The notes below the pieces were generated by a model. The model searched no databases, was not told the origin of the DNA, and saw only the letters and a list, made by a program, of their open reading frames with translations. A stretch of 64,000 bases of DNA. Origin: Cordia subcordata. Its lineage: Eukaryota; Streptophyta; Magnoliopsida; Boraginales; Cordiaceae. Position 1 is the first letter of the stretch. Each line of letters begins with the position of its first letter. The DNA is taken from positions 1,902,501 through 1,966,500 of the forward strand of contig JAPTOF010000003.1 in the NCBI GenBank assembly GCA_028554755.1. The letters run 5' to 3'. The position numbers and the translations under genes are program-made. Positions 46,263 to 58,669 of the stretch are shown in pieces.

Positions 46263-46466
46263 TGTCAACCAACAACAAATGCCAAAAATTAAGGTGGTCA
46301 ACAGACATGTACCTCGTGCTATCTCAGTTACATGAAGCATACATATGGACTATCTAGAAAAAAGGTTGACAATTCCCTTTTTCTTTGAAGGTGTAAAATC
46401 AAACAGTGTATATAATTATAATTGTCCTTTTTCGGAAAAGCTTAGCTGTTATTTTCTAAAAAAGGA

Positions 46467-47424
46467 TTGATTCCATCTAATAACCCTAACTTTTATATGG
46501 GGTGATACTTATTAACTTTTATGTTTAGTTTTAACTACTTGTTAACCCTTTACTTAGGTTAAATTTAACAAAGTTATATTTCTTTTGATAAAGGTAATAT
46601 GGTTACTATATTGCCCCTTGTTCTTTAAAAATTACAAAAGTACAAAAAATAACTCTTTTATCTAAAAAAAAACCTTAAAATATCAACAAATTTTAGCCAT
46701 TAAATTATATTAAAATTCTTGCCTCCATTAAAAAATAACTTTTCCTCTCAATATTTTTTTTTACTCTTCTATCCCCCACCATATATGATATAAAGAAGAT
46801 TTTCCTTTTTTTTTTTCCTTCACTTCTAAATATTAATTTTTTTCTTTTTTTGCCATTTTTCTATTTAATTTTCAAACTCTTTTTTTTTTTTATTGTTATC
46901 AATTTCCCAATTACTTGCTTTATCAAGCATTGCATTGAGGCCTTGCTTCCTTGCTTCATCCATGATGTATTTTTTTAGAGAAAAGAAACTTTAAATATCA
47001 ATCTAAAATACATATTTAATCAAACAATGATACTGTGAATGTCTCTTCCAAATAGTAAATTAAGAAACTCAAATATAATATGCATGGAATAATTGTCAAA
47101 GATTAAATTAACAAAAATAAATATAAAAATAAGTTTTATAACAAAATCGAAACCAAATGGGTCTTTTTTACATTCAAAATTATTATCAAAATCAATTAGA
47201 TTTTTTTTATTACATTTGTAGTTTTGATTTTTGGTGTTTGTTTGGTATTTGGATCCAAAAAAAGAAAAAAAGGGTACTTTAGTCCAAAAAAATACGTAAT
47301 ACAAACTTGTTTGTTAATTTTTTTTATAGTAATTCAATAAAAAGTTAATAAGTAGCTAAAACTAAATATTAGGGTTAATAAGTGTCTCTCCATATAAAAG
47401 TTAGGGTAATTAGATGGAATTAAC
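46467..47424. mobile_element. Foldback element, about 960 bp, right block only
   Basis: Ends are inverted repeats of about 90 bp: TTGATTCCATCTAATAACCC…ACTTTTATATGG and, inverted, GTTAATTCCATCTAATTACCC…. The interior is AT-rich and noncoding. The left block equivalent (about 21310-21400) is uninterrupted, so this is a later insertion. Confidence 0.65.
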
Positions 47425-48623
47425 CCTCTGGAAAACGTGGCAATCCCCTTTCTCTGCAAGCCTTTATTTCTCTCTTTCTTGCAAGTCTTTTAAAAAATAT
47501 ATTATTTTAGTAATAATTATTTGACTTAGCTTTTAAAAAAATTTAAATACAACTGCTTCTAAAAAATAATACTTTTTTAAAAAAAAATATTAAAAAAAAG
47601 GTTTTAAAAGAAAACCAATCCAAATGGGCGCTTACTCATATTTCCATAGATATACTGGATACGAGCTCAATTAATCAATATCAGATCCTCACCATTTGGG
47701 TCGTAACTATAAGTAATCCTATTTATTTTACACATATATCTGAAATTGCCTAATTCAATTTTTGTTAAAATGTTAGTTGATTAAATTCAAGGGTACAGAA
47801 TAAATTGCTGAAGTCTTTTGCTTTGAAACACAGGGTATCCTAAGTTACATTAAATTTGAGATTAATCTCTATATGGGGTCGCAAGCATTGAAAGAAAAGC
47901 CTTGTCGACAAATGCAATTTTTAAGAGTCTAACTTGTGTTCTCCAATCTCTTCTGGAGTGAGACTACTATCACCTCAAATATAAAAAATTAGTTGGCAAT
48001 AAGATGCTAAAGTTAAATATAAGGGATAATAAGTGTCACTGCATTCAAATATTAGGGTTACAAAGTGAATTTGACTGATTAAATTTGTAAATAAGATGAT
48101 CACTTAGTTCTCTTAATATCTTTTGTGTGATTTTTCCAATGTGTCATTTGGTTTTGCAATATGTTTTCCATTCGTGTCCATAGGAGTACGGTGAAAAGTA
48201 CATGCCTTTTCAAACTAATCTGCTTTATTCTAAGGCAATTTTTTTTGGTCTAAACACAAATCTTTAGTTAGTTGCTACAGAACGTCAATACACAATCACT
48301 AAACTAGTAGTCATCTCATTTGAACTCTGTAAGAATTGGAAAATACGAACAACTTTGATAGACCGTTTATTACAAAAGGTTTAATACACTTTATAGACAA
48401 TAATCGGACCATATATAGGATCCCATTTAAGGGAAAATAAAATAAAAAAAACCCTTCCCCGAAAGGAAAAAGTCCACAAGGGGCCTCTCGGCTCATACTG
48501 CGCAGTACGTAAAATAATTGAATTTACCTCTTACAAACAAAAAACACCTAGCACTCTGACTTTGTACCACTCGTATACCCAATTCAACCTAGTGAAATAA
48601 AGCTTATTTACCGATTTTCTAGC

Positions 48624-51544
48624 CTAAAGACGTCTGAGAATTAGAGGTAATCCCTGAGACGGCCTGAGGGAGAGCATGATTGCAGGAGAATGACGATAAT
48701 TTGGGGAGGGGGATATGGAAAATTTAGAGAGGATGGATGTCAATACAATCTTGTACTCCATCATTGTCAAATTCCGACCAACACACATCCTCCCTCCAAA
48801 TCCAAAAGGCAAAAACCCCATCTTGTGTTTGCATCCGCCATGCAAGTTGTCTTGAAATCTCTCTGGTTTGAACTCATTCACGTCATGGCCCCATAATTCT
48901 TTGTCGTGGTGCATGGATACCACATCGATCCATATGTTAGTGCCCTTTGGTATTGTTTGATTTTCTACTTGAATTTCTTCTCTTGCTTGCCTTTGTACAT
49001 TTGGTGCCGGTGGATATAGTCGCAAGACCTCGTTCATCACCCAACCCATCTGCATCACATGAATAGTATTTTATTTTTTCCGATTAATAAGCATTTTATT
49101 CCACCTAAATCACTTTACAAAATCATACCAAGTCAAAAAGATTAAGGCCGCAAACTGTACATAACTACTTATTTTCTAGTGTATCAATAGAGACAAATAG
49201 CCATAATTTCGAATACTTCCTTTTCTCAACCCCCATTTGATGTCCTATATTTATAATTTTTTTTAACAATACTCTGCCCCCCAACCCAATACTTTGTCCT
49301 TACGAAATTTGAACCAGATCATCACTCTTGAAAAAGATAATTTGATCTGCCCTAATCTCGTGTCCTATATTTATAAGTTAGCAGTGTATATTTAAGTAAA
49401 GATTCATGCTAATTATTTTGGACCAATAAATTCGAAACATTATACGATCCGACCACATGAAGAGACTAACTGTAACAAATGGGTAGTCAGCGGAGGGGTG
49501 AAGCCAAATGTACATGTACCAACCTACTAGTTTAATAAATTGGTCGGAGAACACAGTCAACAAGTCGTGTGCAATTGTTATAAAGTCGTGAGTCTTCAGG
49601 GCGTCGCTACGTTACTCGCTGGGGAGAAGTCGTCCAACGTGTCCTGCGGCCGCGGGATTAGCGACTAAGAAAGTCAGTGACAACCCCCTTGTCCAGTCGT
49701 ACGGTCAACAATTGTCAACAAGTTTACATCAGACATCCCTAGTATGGAAACGACTATCTGAAACAAGGCTTGCACCTCTGCATGTCTAAACCTAACTACC
49801 CGAGTGACCAAACAGATATTTTATAATTTTTCAGTTATAAATTTTAAATAATTATTTATTAGATATTGTCTCAATATTACTGTAATTAGTGTGAGAATGA
49901 TTCCTAATGCTCATGTTTAAAGCAGATATTAATGTATTTATTTATTTTAATATTTTTAAATAACTAATAGTAAGTTTTAAACATGAAATATTTTGACTTT
50001 TAGAATTTGATATTATATTGAAACTCCCATCTTATTTAAAAGTTTAAACTTATAATAGTGAGATCGATATATTCTTACCTTCTTAAGTCCATTGAGCAGA
50101 GTTGGATCAACCTCTTGGTCCCCGATCACTTGCCTAATCTCATCTCTTAGTTGATCTTGCCATTCCGGATGCATGGCCAATAACATTAACGTCCACGAAA
50201 GCGCTAAGGCTGTGGTCTCATGGCCTGCAAAGAAAAAAGTTTTGCACTCGTCAACAAGCTCCCTTGTAGACAAGGTCTTGTCATGGCGACCGTCAACATT
50301 GTTTCGGGCAAGCAGGAGACAAAGCAGGTCCTGTCGAGAATCATCGCCTCTATTATTTGATTTCTTCCGGGCATCAATTATCACGGAAAGGAGGGCATCA
50401 ATCTCCTTGCCTAGACGTTTTGCCTTCAGGGTATGCTTAGGTTGCATGTATTTGCTGAAGGGCACGCCTACATAGCGATTAGATTTGAAGAGTGTAACCT
50501 GCATGTCTCTTAATTTCTCAAGCACTTTTTGACTATTTTCATAGCTTACTCCAAAGCTTGTTTTGGCGATAATTTCTCCCGCTGTGTTTATAATCTCCTT
50601 CTCCACGTCAATTTCTGGATTTCCAGAGTTGATCATGGTGGTCCAACGGTCTAGCATATTGGTAGTGGATTCCATCATCAACCTTGCGATTGCCTGTTTA
50701 ATTTATTAATTCTCAAGTTAGTGCATGGGGGCATCAATCACCAAAAAAGTGGAAAACTGACATAAACAATGCACATGATCTATAGCCATATTGATCACAA
50801 AGTGAAAATCTATCACAGAACTTTTCCTTTTTCTTTTTTAATGATATACGAAACACTCATTCATCATAAACCATCGTTCGAATCTCGAAATATATTTCTT
50901 ATGGTTTTAGGATGGATCATCACATACCTTCAAGTTGGCTGGGGAGAATGCAGGAGTGATAAAATGCCTGTGACGAACCCAATCATCACCTTCCACCATG
51001 ACTAAGCCATTACCAAACATGGGCTTTCTATCATTTTTAAACACAGTAGGCTTACCCCAACTCTTTCCCATCACAACTGTTGACATCTTCTTCAAGAACT
51101 CCGGGTCTGCAATGCATAGAAACGGTTCTGTGCCCAGCCAATAGCTAAATACCTTGCCTAAAATAACAAAATTTACAGTATAATTAATCATCAGCAGGCA
51201 TGTATTATATATATACAGTCCATGCATGTAATATCATATGAAATTTGTAAAATATGTGATTTTTTACCATGTGATTTTTGCCACAGAGCAAAATATGGAA
51301 ATGCTGTGGAGTGTATGTCATGGCTGACGCCGCAAAGGGCCGCCGTGGAGGAAGAATCGCCTCCCTTCTTTTTCATGTCGTTTAGGTTTCCAAGAGGGAA
51401 GTTTGGTGTTGGACCAGAAAACCCATTTTTCCTAAGCTTTCGGTATGCAAGATTTGGCAAAATCCACCATGAAAATGTAACCCTACATGACATGAGCAAA
51501 AGAATCCAAAGGGTGGCTAAACCAAGAAGTTGAAAGAAATCCAT
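48624..51544 (-). CDS. Cytochrome P450, CYP72 clan, CYP715A-like (copy 3, intact)
   Basis: Four exons on the - strand with GT-AG introns: 51544-51268, 51157-50928, 50693-50079 and 49049-48624. These give 515 codons, one fewer than copy 1 (in the membrane anchor). Anchor and GPTPNFPLGN hinge at the N-terminus; I-helix AGHETT (the canonical form, about residues 325-330); EVLR; PERF; haem loop FGFGGRMCVG. The K-helix neighbourhood reads LYPPAP, as in most CYP72-clan enzymes. Expected to be an ER-bound haem monooxygenase of unknown substrate; CYP715A is a best guess. No stop, frameshift or lost splice site was seen, so it is probably functional. Its promoter has the same TATA region as copy 1. 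With copy 1 it forms an inverted, outward-reading arrangement across 28 kb of mobile DNA: the 3' ends face each other. Confidence 0.9.
49545..49765 (-). other. Conserved intron 3 block, copy 3
   Basis: Inverted equivalent of 18895-19125, containing 'gattagcgac' and 'gaagtcgtccaacgtgtcctgcggccgc'. Confidence 0.5.
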
Positions 51545-51713
51545 AATCTTGCTGTGGTTTTTCTAAGATACACCTGACACTCCTGTGTTTCCTAAAATAG
51601 CTAAAATTTCTCGGTGTTCTCTGTAACTTACAAGTTAATCGCTGCTCTTTATATCTAGCTTATGATCACTTATAAGTTAAGGATGGATGCAAAGTTTGGG
51701 AGCAGCAAATGGG

Positions 51714-51721
51714 TATTTATA
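51714..51721 (-). promoter_or_regulatory. TATA box of P450 copy 3
   Basis: On the - strand TATAAATA in 'actctataaataccca', about 170 bp upstream of the start codon, as in copy 1. Confidence 0.6.
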
Positions 51722-52559
51722 GAGTTTTGGGGTGGCAAGGATGTCAAAATTTGACTGTGGACTACGACACTCGGGATGTCTTTTGTCTTTATCCGTGTGT
51801 GGTTCCCGTTTAGGTACACACCTATGTCCGCTTTATTGATTGGTTCTTGTCTTGCGGCTGCTCCTGTTTTTTCTTGTCCATTTTGGATTTGTCAACATTT
51901 TCCCATTACACCTTTATTTCGTGATCCATTAAATAAATACTAATTACAAAAAATAATCGCTTGACTTTTCAACATCAATAAACTATGATCAAGCCAAAAA
52001 AAAAATTCCTAAAAGTTTTCCTAAGGGTTTGACAATCTTCTTTTTCTTTTTGTACTTTTTTCATATGTTCCGGCCATGATCTCAATGTATACATGCTTAT
52101 CTTGACAAAAAGAAAATCCATGTTTATGACCATTGTAAGTTTCATTTTTCTTGGTCAAAAATCAAATACGTAATCCGGTGGTATGTTCACCAAAAAGGCA
52201 AGAAACTAGTGAAGTATTTACAATATATACCAAAGGCATAGTGGTTAAGTAATATGTCTCCCACGTTTAGTATAAATAAGTTCAGGGATCAATTCTGATA
52301 GCTAGTTACATGTTATAATTGGCCTTTAGTCTCATTTGAGGTGAAAAGAAAAAATCATTATATGCTTTAACGTAATTTGAAATAGTGTCATGTATGGGTA
52401 GCGGTTGAGCATTACACAAAAACATTTCATGTCTTCGTTGCCATTTCGACGTTGATTTTTTATCCATCGTTATTTTGTTGTCATTTGGTAAATGAATTTT
52501 GTCGAAACAAAGAAAAAGCATAAGGTTTATAGTGGAAAACTGTATATTTCGATATTATT

Positions 52560-53429
52560 TGTACATGAGTGTTCTCCTTTTATAGGAACTTAGTTACCTA
52601 ATTTCATAAATCATTACCTAATTGATTCTTTTTTTTTTTTTTGGTCAAATTAACTGATTCACAGCATACAAAAAAGATAAGATACAATAATATCTCTAAT
52701 TCAACAATCACAAAATATCTTCAACAAATTTGAAACGTATTTTATCATCCATTGTCAATGAGGGCTGAACACAGATCCAAGGTTTCACAAATTAAATCGA
52801 AAAACCATACCGTGTCACATGGAACCTAGAAGTTACGTACGCTATCATATGGAACCTAGAAGTTATGTACGCTATCTTTTAGACTGGAGCGGCCAAATCG
52901 AACCAAAACGTTTATTTCAATATGCTTCTAGATCATAGGCTAGAAGTGGACTAAGAACCATAATAAATCGTGCAAAATCGAATTAAATGTGAGAACTGTC
53001 TATTCAACAAATTCAAATTATTTTTAAAATACTCTTGCAATTTGTTTCAAGACGTGACCATAATTAAGAATTGTATAATTAATTTCTTTCTCTTTTTTTT
53101 TTTTTGGTCGATATAGTTAATTTCTTTCTATTTCTAGGGTATTAGGCAAGAACTTGAAGTCAACAGAATACTTTTCCAAGGACCAAAGCTAAGTGCTAAT
53201 CCTGATGCCTATAACTTTTGCATATTTTATGTTAAACTTTCTTTTCTTTTTAATTTTTCTCAATTTATACTTTATATATATGACTTTATCTTGTTGTTCT
53301 TATTTTCATTTTATATTTGTATTAGACATTTTCTCATATTATTTATTTCAAAATGGATAACTACAATGGTTAATTGCTCAAATATATTTATTAGCTTGTA
53401 GTATGTTTTTTATTACAAGATTCTCAAAA
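52560..53429. other. Right-block upstream sequence, no gene
   Basis: 52910-53210 matches 28130-28400 of the middle block (inverted). A short duplication, 'atggaacctagaagtta-gtacgctatc', occurs at 52819-52878. No coding signal. Confidence 0.45.
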
Positions 53430-54440
53430 CCCGAAAGTTTCGTATGGTCACTAGACTAAACCATGCTTACTCCTAAATGGAATAACAATTCAAATTACAC
53501 AAACTTATAATGGAAAATAATCATTACAAATTTTAGTTTTATGGTTAACCTATTTCAAAGTAAATTAAATGTACATATAATAGTGTTAGGCCAACTCCAA
53601 AAAATTTCCTATTTTTTCGCTATATTTAATTGATTTGTATCATTCCTTATTACATATAGGGATTCTCTATTTCAGTTTTACTCTAATATTTTCCTATATT
53701 TAATCAAATTCTTGTTTAAGGAAATCCCTATTTAAGTTTTACTTCAACAACTTCCCTAGTTTAAAATTTTTCTAATATTGTTTTAAGGAATGAGAATGCT
53801 ATCAATAGATTTGGGGATAATCAAAAGTTGTTCTGGGGATTAAACTTTTATCAATAAATATAGAGATAAATGTAGGAAATATGTTGAAACAATTTATCCC
53901 TATATATCTAGCCTTACACTTAGAGTAGAGAATGTTTTAGGACAACTGTTGGAGTCACCTGTATACCTAATGTTTCAGCAACTTAGCTAAAACATAATTC
54001 CGCCACTCCTTGCTATCTCCTTTATCTATGGTCACCATACTGAATCATGTTCATTAACGTATAATATAAAATAACCATTATGAATTCTACTTTTATGGTT
54101 AATCTATTTCATGGTTAATTAAATGCACATATGATGGTACCTAATGTTTCAGCGACTCATCTAATTAATTAAGCATATACTATTCTACCATTCCCTGCCA
54201 GCTGCCGCCTCCTTTATGCATGGTCACCAAATTAAACTATGTTCGCTCCTAGATGGAATAGTAATACACATTACACTAACTTATAATAGAAAATAATCAT
54301 TACAAATTCTACTTTTATAGTTAATCTGTTTCAAAGTTAATTAATTAATGCACATACAATGGTGTTACATAATGTTTTAGCAACTTAGATATATAAAACA
54401 TTATTCCACCATTCCCTGCCCCCTCCTTTATGTGCTGCCC
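53430..54440 (-). repeat. Tandem repeat array upstream of P450 copy 3
   Basis: Inverted version of the 212-bp units at 15555-16190. Markers 'ctaatgtttcagc' (53967, 54141) and 'ataatgttttagc' (about 54369) define three units, and a fourth partial unit lies at 53430-53585. That partial unit is separated by about 360 bp (53586-53945) that looks like a separate insertion beginning 'ggccaactccaa'. Confidence 0.65.
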
Positions 54441-55200
54441 TCCTTCACGTGCTACAAAGAGATTTCGGGGAAGAATTAAAAATTGTTTGATGTTACATAT
54501 ATATTTATCACCTTTTATATAGATACTAATTTAGTATATCAACTTAATGAGTCAACTATATAACACCAGTTGAGAGAATATCTATGCTTAAACTTAATTA
54601 TTTTATCTAGTGCATGTGATTTTCTTCTCTAGCCTCCGTGTTTGGACCATATTCCTTGGAGTAGTCTAAAACGTTATAAGCATTATCATGTGAAGCCACT
54701 GCTGCGATATTTTATGCCACAGAAATGTTTTCAGGAAAAAAAAAAGAAAAAGAAAAAATAAAGAGTGTGCAATTCATATTTAAGTATTTTATTTGCACTA
54801 ATGTACTACTGTCTTAAATATTATATCTGCACTTCTTAGTGCAGCAGTGAGGTGCTGTGGCTTTTTTGTAACGTCATAATTAACTAATGTTATCAGATGC
54901 TATGAGATGTGGACACTGCAATCCCCAGATATTTACAAAATAATTTAAAATGTCTCAACAATTCTAATATGTAAAGTGTGAATGGTTTCAAAACCACTCA
55001 CTAATTTTGATGACAAAAATTACTCTTAGCTAAGTGTTACGAAAGAGGCCGAGGGGTGTATAGTTGGAAGACGTTGGTCTTCATTAATTCCAGATTCCAC
55101 AATCACTTCTATGTTGGATATTTAATAGCACAAAATTCGTCTGGTTTTTGGATGATGACGGAGTACCAATTCACACAACCCGGATAAAAGTTAGTAAACC

Positions 55201-55629
55201 CTAAGGTGCACCTTACCCGAAAATGAGAATAGACTCGAACGTAAGTATACACTAGGAATTTACTCAACCTTAATCAACCAATTATCATTATGTTATGTCT
55301 CGAGTCTAGACCCTAGTGAACATCTATGGCTGCTCGTGAACTCGTATACCTTATTAACTGTTAGCGCACGCTAGGATGAGTGATTGTAAGATATTGAAGA
55401 GTATCAGCTACGCTCTTTTAAATACCAGGATTATAAAATGGCTGACCAACATGTTATAATAATTGTTGCTGGGCGCTAGCTAGAGACGAAGAGAATAACT
55501 TGGCACCAACAAGCTTGGCTTGAGCTAGCAATTCAATGATATATTTCTACTTAGCAAGTTACCCCATGAGCAGAGCTGGCTCAATACGTTTAGAGGGCTA
55601 AAGCCAACATTCAATATGAGGTCTTTCAC
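55201..55629. other. Intergenic DNA, no gene seen
   Basis: Nothing recognised between the right P450 block and the Gypsy LTR. Confidence 0.4.
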
Positions 55630-56597
55630 GAATTTTATTTGATATGGGTGCGTCACATGGGCCAACGAAAGAGGGACACATGGCAAGTGAGGACAGGCAG
55701 AAGTACGGGCAGATCCTCAACGCACGGGTCTGCCCCTTGAGCATTTTCGGGTATGCATCCAGTGAACGTTAAGGGTATGCGTCCGCCCCCTTTATCAAAC
55801 CCGAGCGTACCCTCACGCTACAAGTACGGCCTTTGTATATTCAAGATACATGCAGGGTGATGGCGCAAACATTTAAATGGCACTTGAACATACATAAGGC
55901 CAGACCCAAAGTACACGCGTAAGCCAAAAAGTGCAGGGGGACGTATCCTTCCCTTACGGGTAAGCCTTGGTCGAGCTCTCTGTGGGGCACATGGCTTCTT
56001 CCCCGAAGTAACTTCATATTCCATGTCAACTGGCCAAGTACACGCGTAAGCCAAAAAGTGCAGGGGGACGTATCCTTCCCTTACGGGTAAGCCTTGGTCG
56101 AGCTCTCTGTGGGGCGCATGGCTTCTTCCCCGAAGTAACTTCATATTCCATGTCAACGATCAAAGCCAGCCTAGTTAGCATCCTACTTGGGGTAAACTTC
56201 GGGCCTCGTGCATCGTTGCTTATAAATACTAAGCCATATTTCATGCATAGTAAGTAAGGAATGGTGAGAATTCTTCCTACACATCTTAGAGCATATTAAT
56301 AGCACTTTCAAATATATCTTTATAAATTCATGGATTTCAATAACTGACTTAACTGTCAGAGGCACAGCAGAGGGAAAGCCCCATTTCTTCTTTACCTTGT
56401 CGAAAAAGGCGTGTGCGTCCACCAACCGGGCATAAAAGATATATATGTTCTCTAACCGGGAACAAGGGAGACGTATGCGTCCAACACGCGAGCATAAATT
56501 GACCCTTGGCCACGCATCCACTATCATCTCACCCAGCAAGCACACTAAAGACATCTGAACCTCTACTGACGTGGGAGGGATTTCTTCATCCATATTA
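55630..56597 (+). repeat. Probable 5' LTR of a Tat-type Gypsy element
   Basis: It lies immediately upstream of a Gypsy primer-binding site and has a TATA box (TTATAAATA near 56220). GC content is higher than the surrounding DNA. The left boundary is a guess. It contains a 127-bp tandem duplication. No 3' LTR is visible before the window ends. Confidence 0.5.
55911..56157. repeat. 127-bp tandem duplication within the LTR
   Basis: 'gtacacgcgtaagccaaaaa' starts at 55911 and again at 56038. The copies are nearly identical for about 120 bp, one visible change being 'ggggcacatgg' to 'ggggcgcatgg'. It creates paired spurious frames on the - strand. Confidence 0.9.
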
Positions 56598-56599
56598 GT

Positions 56600-56615
56600 T
56601 GGCGCTGTCTGTGGG
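56600..56615 (+). other. Primer-binding site of the Gypsy element
   Basis: TGGCGCTGTCTGTGGG resembles the TGGCGCCGTCTGTGGG site of plant Tat/Ogre-type Gypsy elements. Confidence 0.65.
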
Positions 56616-57230
56616 AATTTACAAAGACAATTCCCATTGAGAAGCACATAGTAGAAAGCCATGGCAAAGTTTAAGAGGCCGCAAGTGCAACCTAAGCATG
56701 TCGAGCAAGGAGAAACATCTGAATATCAGTCGGGCAGAAGGAACCGTACGAAGAGAATGTAAGACAGGTTAGCTTACCTGGGCAGCAAGACCCTTAAGAG
56801 GGCGAAAACATGCACAACCTGATGCCATGAACAGGCTGTATGCTTAAATGCAAAACTTGATGGCAGAATATCAAAGGATGGAAGGACATCCCGTGATCCC
56901 AGTAGCGGCCCCGGTCGACTCCCTTTCAAGGCAAGTTACCCATATTTGTCACTATTCCCCCTATAGTATTACCTGTATCCGGTGCCATTGATGTATCCTC
57001 CTCAACAAGCCCCTAGAGATCAAGAGACACAATCCTCCACAATCCATCATACTTACTTGTCCAGGGGGAAAAAGAAAAGGGGTGATAGTTTGGGAGCACG
57101 TCACGACAATCGTAAATCAAGCAGCAGTCGGAGAACCAGTAGCAGCTCTGACTAAACATTCACCGCGAAGAAGGTGGCCATGCCCTTTGTGCCAGAGATA
57201 GAATCCGAGAAACCCACTAGGTGTCGTCCT
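56616..57230 (+). other. Gypsy leader and gag N-terminal region, broken
   Basis: Precedes recognisable gag. A short ATG frame at 56661 (MAKFKRPQVQPKH) soon ends. Gag-like low-complexity sequence with stops. Confidence 0.45.
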
Positions 57231-58669
57231 TCCTCGCTTGCCTCTATGTGACGGGACTACACATCCTGAAAACCATATCAGTATATTTGAGAGCACCTTA
57301 ATGATCCATGGCCTAACGAATGCCTTAAAATGTCAAGCGCTCCCAGTAACCTTAGTAGATGTCGCGTATGACTGGTATAAGTGCTTACCTAATCGTTCAA
57401 TATCCAGCTTTGACAAGATGGCTCAAGCGCTGATTGACAATTTCGCCAATAGCCGAGTCATTCCAAAGACCTCAACTACTCTATTTTCATATCAACAAGG
57501 GCCTAGTGAATCTCTGCGAGAGTACATTGAAAGATTTAACAATGCTGTATTAAAAGTGGATGATCCAAACGAGAATTCCACTACCATAGCATATGTGCAG
57601 GGGATAACGCCAGAGTCTTTCAAGTCTAGTATTTCAAGGTAAGACTATTGCTCATTTAGAGATCTAATGAAGGAAGCTACAAAGTTTATTCGAGAGGAGG
57701 ATGTTAACTATAAAACTAGGGCTGTTGGCCGAGAAGACAAAAGGCAGCTAAGAGATCCAATCAAGAGAAAGAGAAGAGAAGAGTCTAATCAGGGTAAAGG
57801 GAAAGCCCGTATTGATACCACATGCTACCAACCAAAGTTTGAAAAGTATACGTCGCTTCGAACCGAGGTGCTTGCTGCTATCTAGAATGATAGGGCTCCA
57901 CTAGCCATACAAATTGTTTAGAAACCAGTCCAAAAAGGACCAAAACCTTAAGTGCCACTTTCACTGGGATCATGGGCACTCAACGGAGGATTGTAGACAA
58001 TTGAAGGAGGAAATTGAAATGTTCGTCAGGAAAGGGAAGTCGGAACACTTTGTTGACCGCCCTAGGAATCGTGATGGCAAATACCCAAGGGCAAGAGAGG
58101 AAAGGCGGCACCACGACCAACAACCGCATTTAGGTGTAATAGTAATGATATCTAGAGGAACGGCAGCAATAGGAGAAATGTCCTCCGGACGCAAAAAGTA
58201 CGTCCAAAACCTGAAAGAAACAGGCTCGTTGCACAAACAGCCCAGGAACGAGGATGTCTTGACCTTCACTAACTCAGATCTGGGCCCTGTAGTGACCCTA
58301 TATAACGACCCCTTGATCATCGAAGCCTTTGTTGCTAATTATTTGGTGAAAAAGATCCTAGTGGACACGAGAAGCTCGGCAGAAGTGATATTTGTTAAGG
58401 CTTTCTTGCAATTAGAGAAAAATGTTAAGGACCTGCGTCCAGTGCCAACATCACTGATGGGATTCTTGGGGGAAGAAACTCAGCCATTGGGAACTATAGA
58501 ACTATCGGTGTCCATCAGATCTGGGGGTAAGTATGCCGACTTGAAGGTTGACTTCCTGGTGATGGATTATTCCTCTTGGTATAATACTATTCTGAGAAGA
58601 GTATTCCTAGATAGAATTTGGGTAGTGGTCTCAACACGAAATGGCGTGGCAGAGATCTGTCAGAACTAA
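57231..58669 (+). pseudogene. Gypsy (Tat-type) gag and protease, degenerate
   Basis: The gag core is at 57238-57642 (LCDGTTHPENHISIFE, AYDWYKCLPNRSI, ESLREYIERFNN). A basic linker follows (57667-57885), then a zinc knuckle (CHFHWDHGHSTEDC, about 57954-57995) and the protease region with LVDTRSSAEVIF (about 58360). The catalytic DTG is changed to DTR. Stops near 57642, 57885 and 57920 separate the parts. The order and the DFLV-D-S-YN-ILRR signature fit the Tat/Ogre group of Gypsy elements. Confidence 0.82.

Larger units (their letters stand above)
46263..55200 (-). repeat. Right P450 duplication block (inverted)
   Basis: Inverted counterpart of 14530-21576. It has extra sequence at about 52560-53930, partly shared with the middle block, and the foldback at 46467-47424. 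It lacks the two MITEs of the left block. Confidence 0.8.

Noticed and set aside
55818..56244. Three related minus-strand frames with repeated segments
   Set aside because: They arise from the 127-bp duplication in the LTR and have no recognisable domain.
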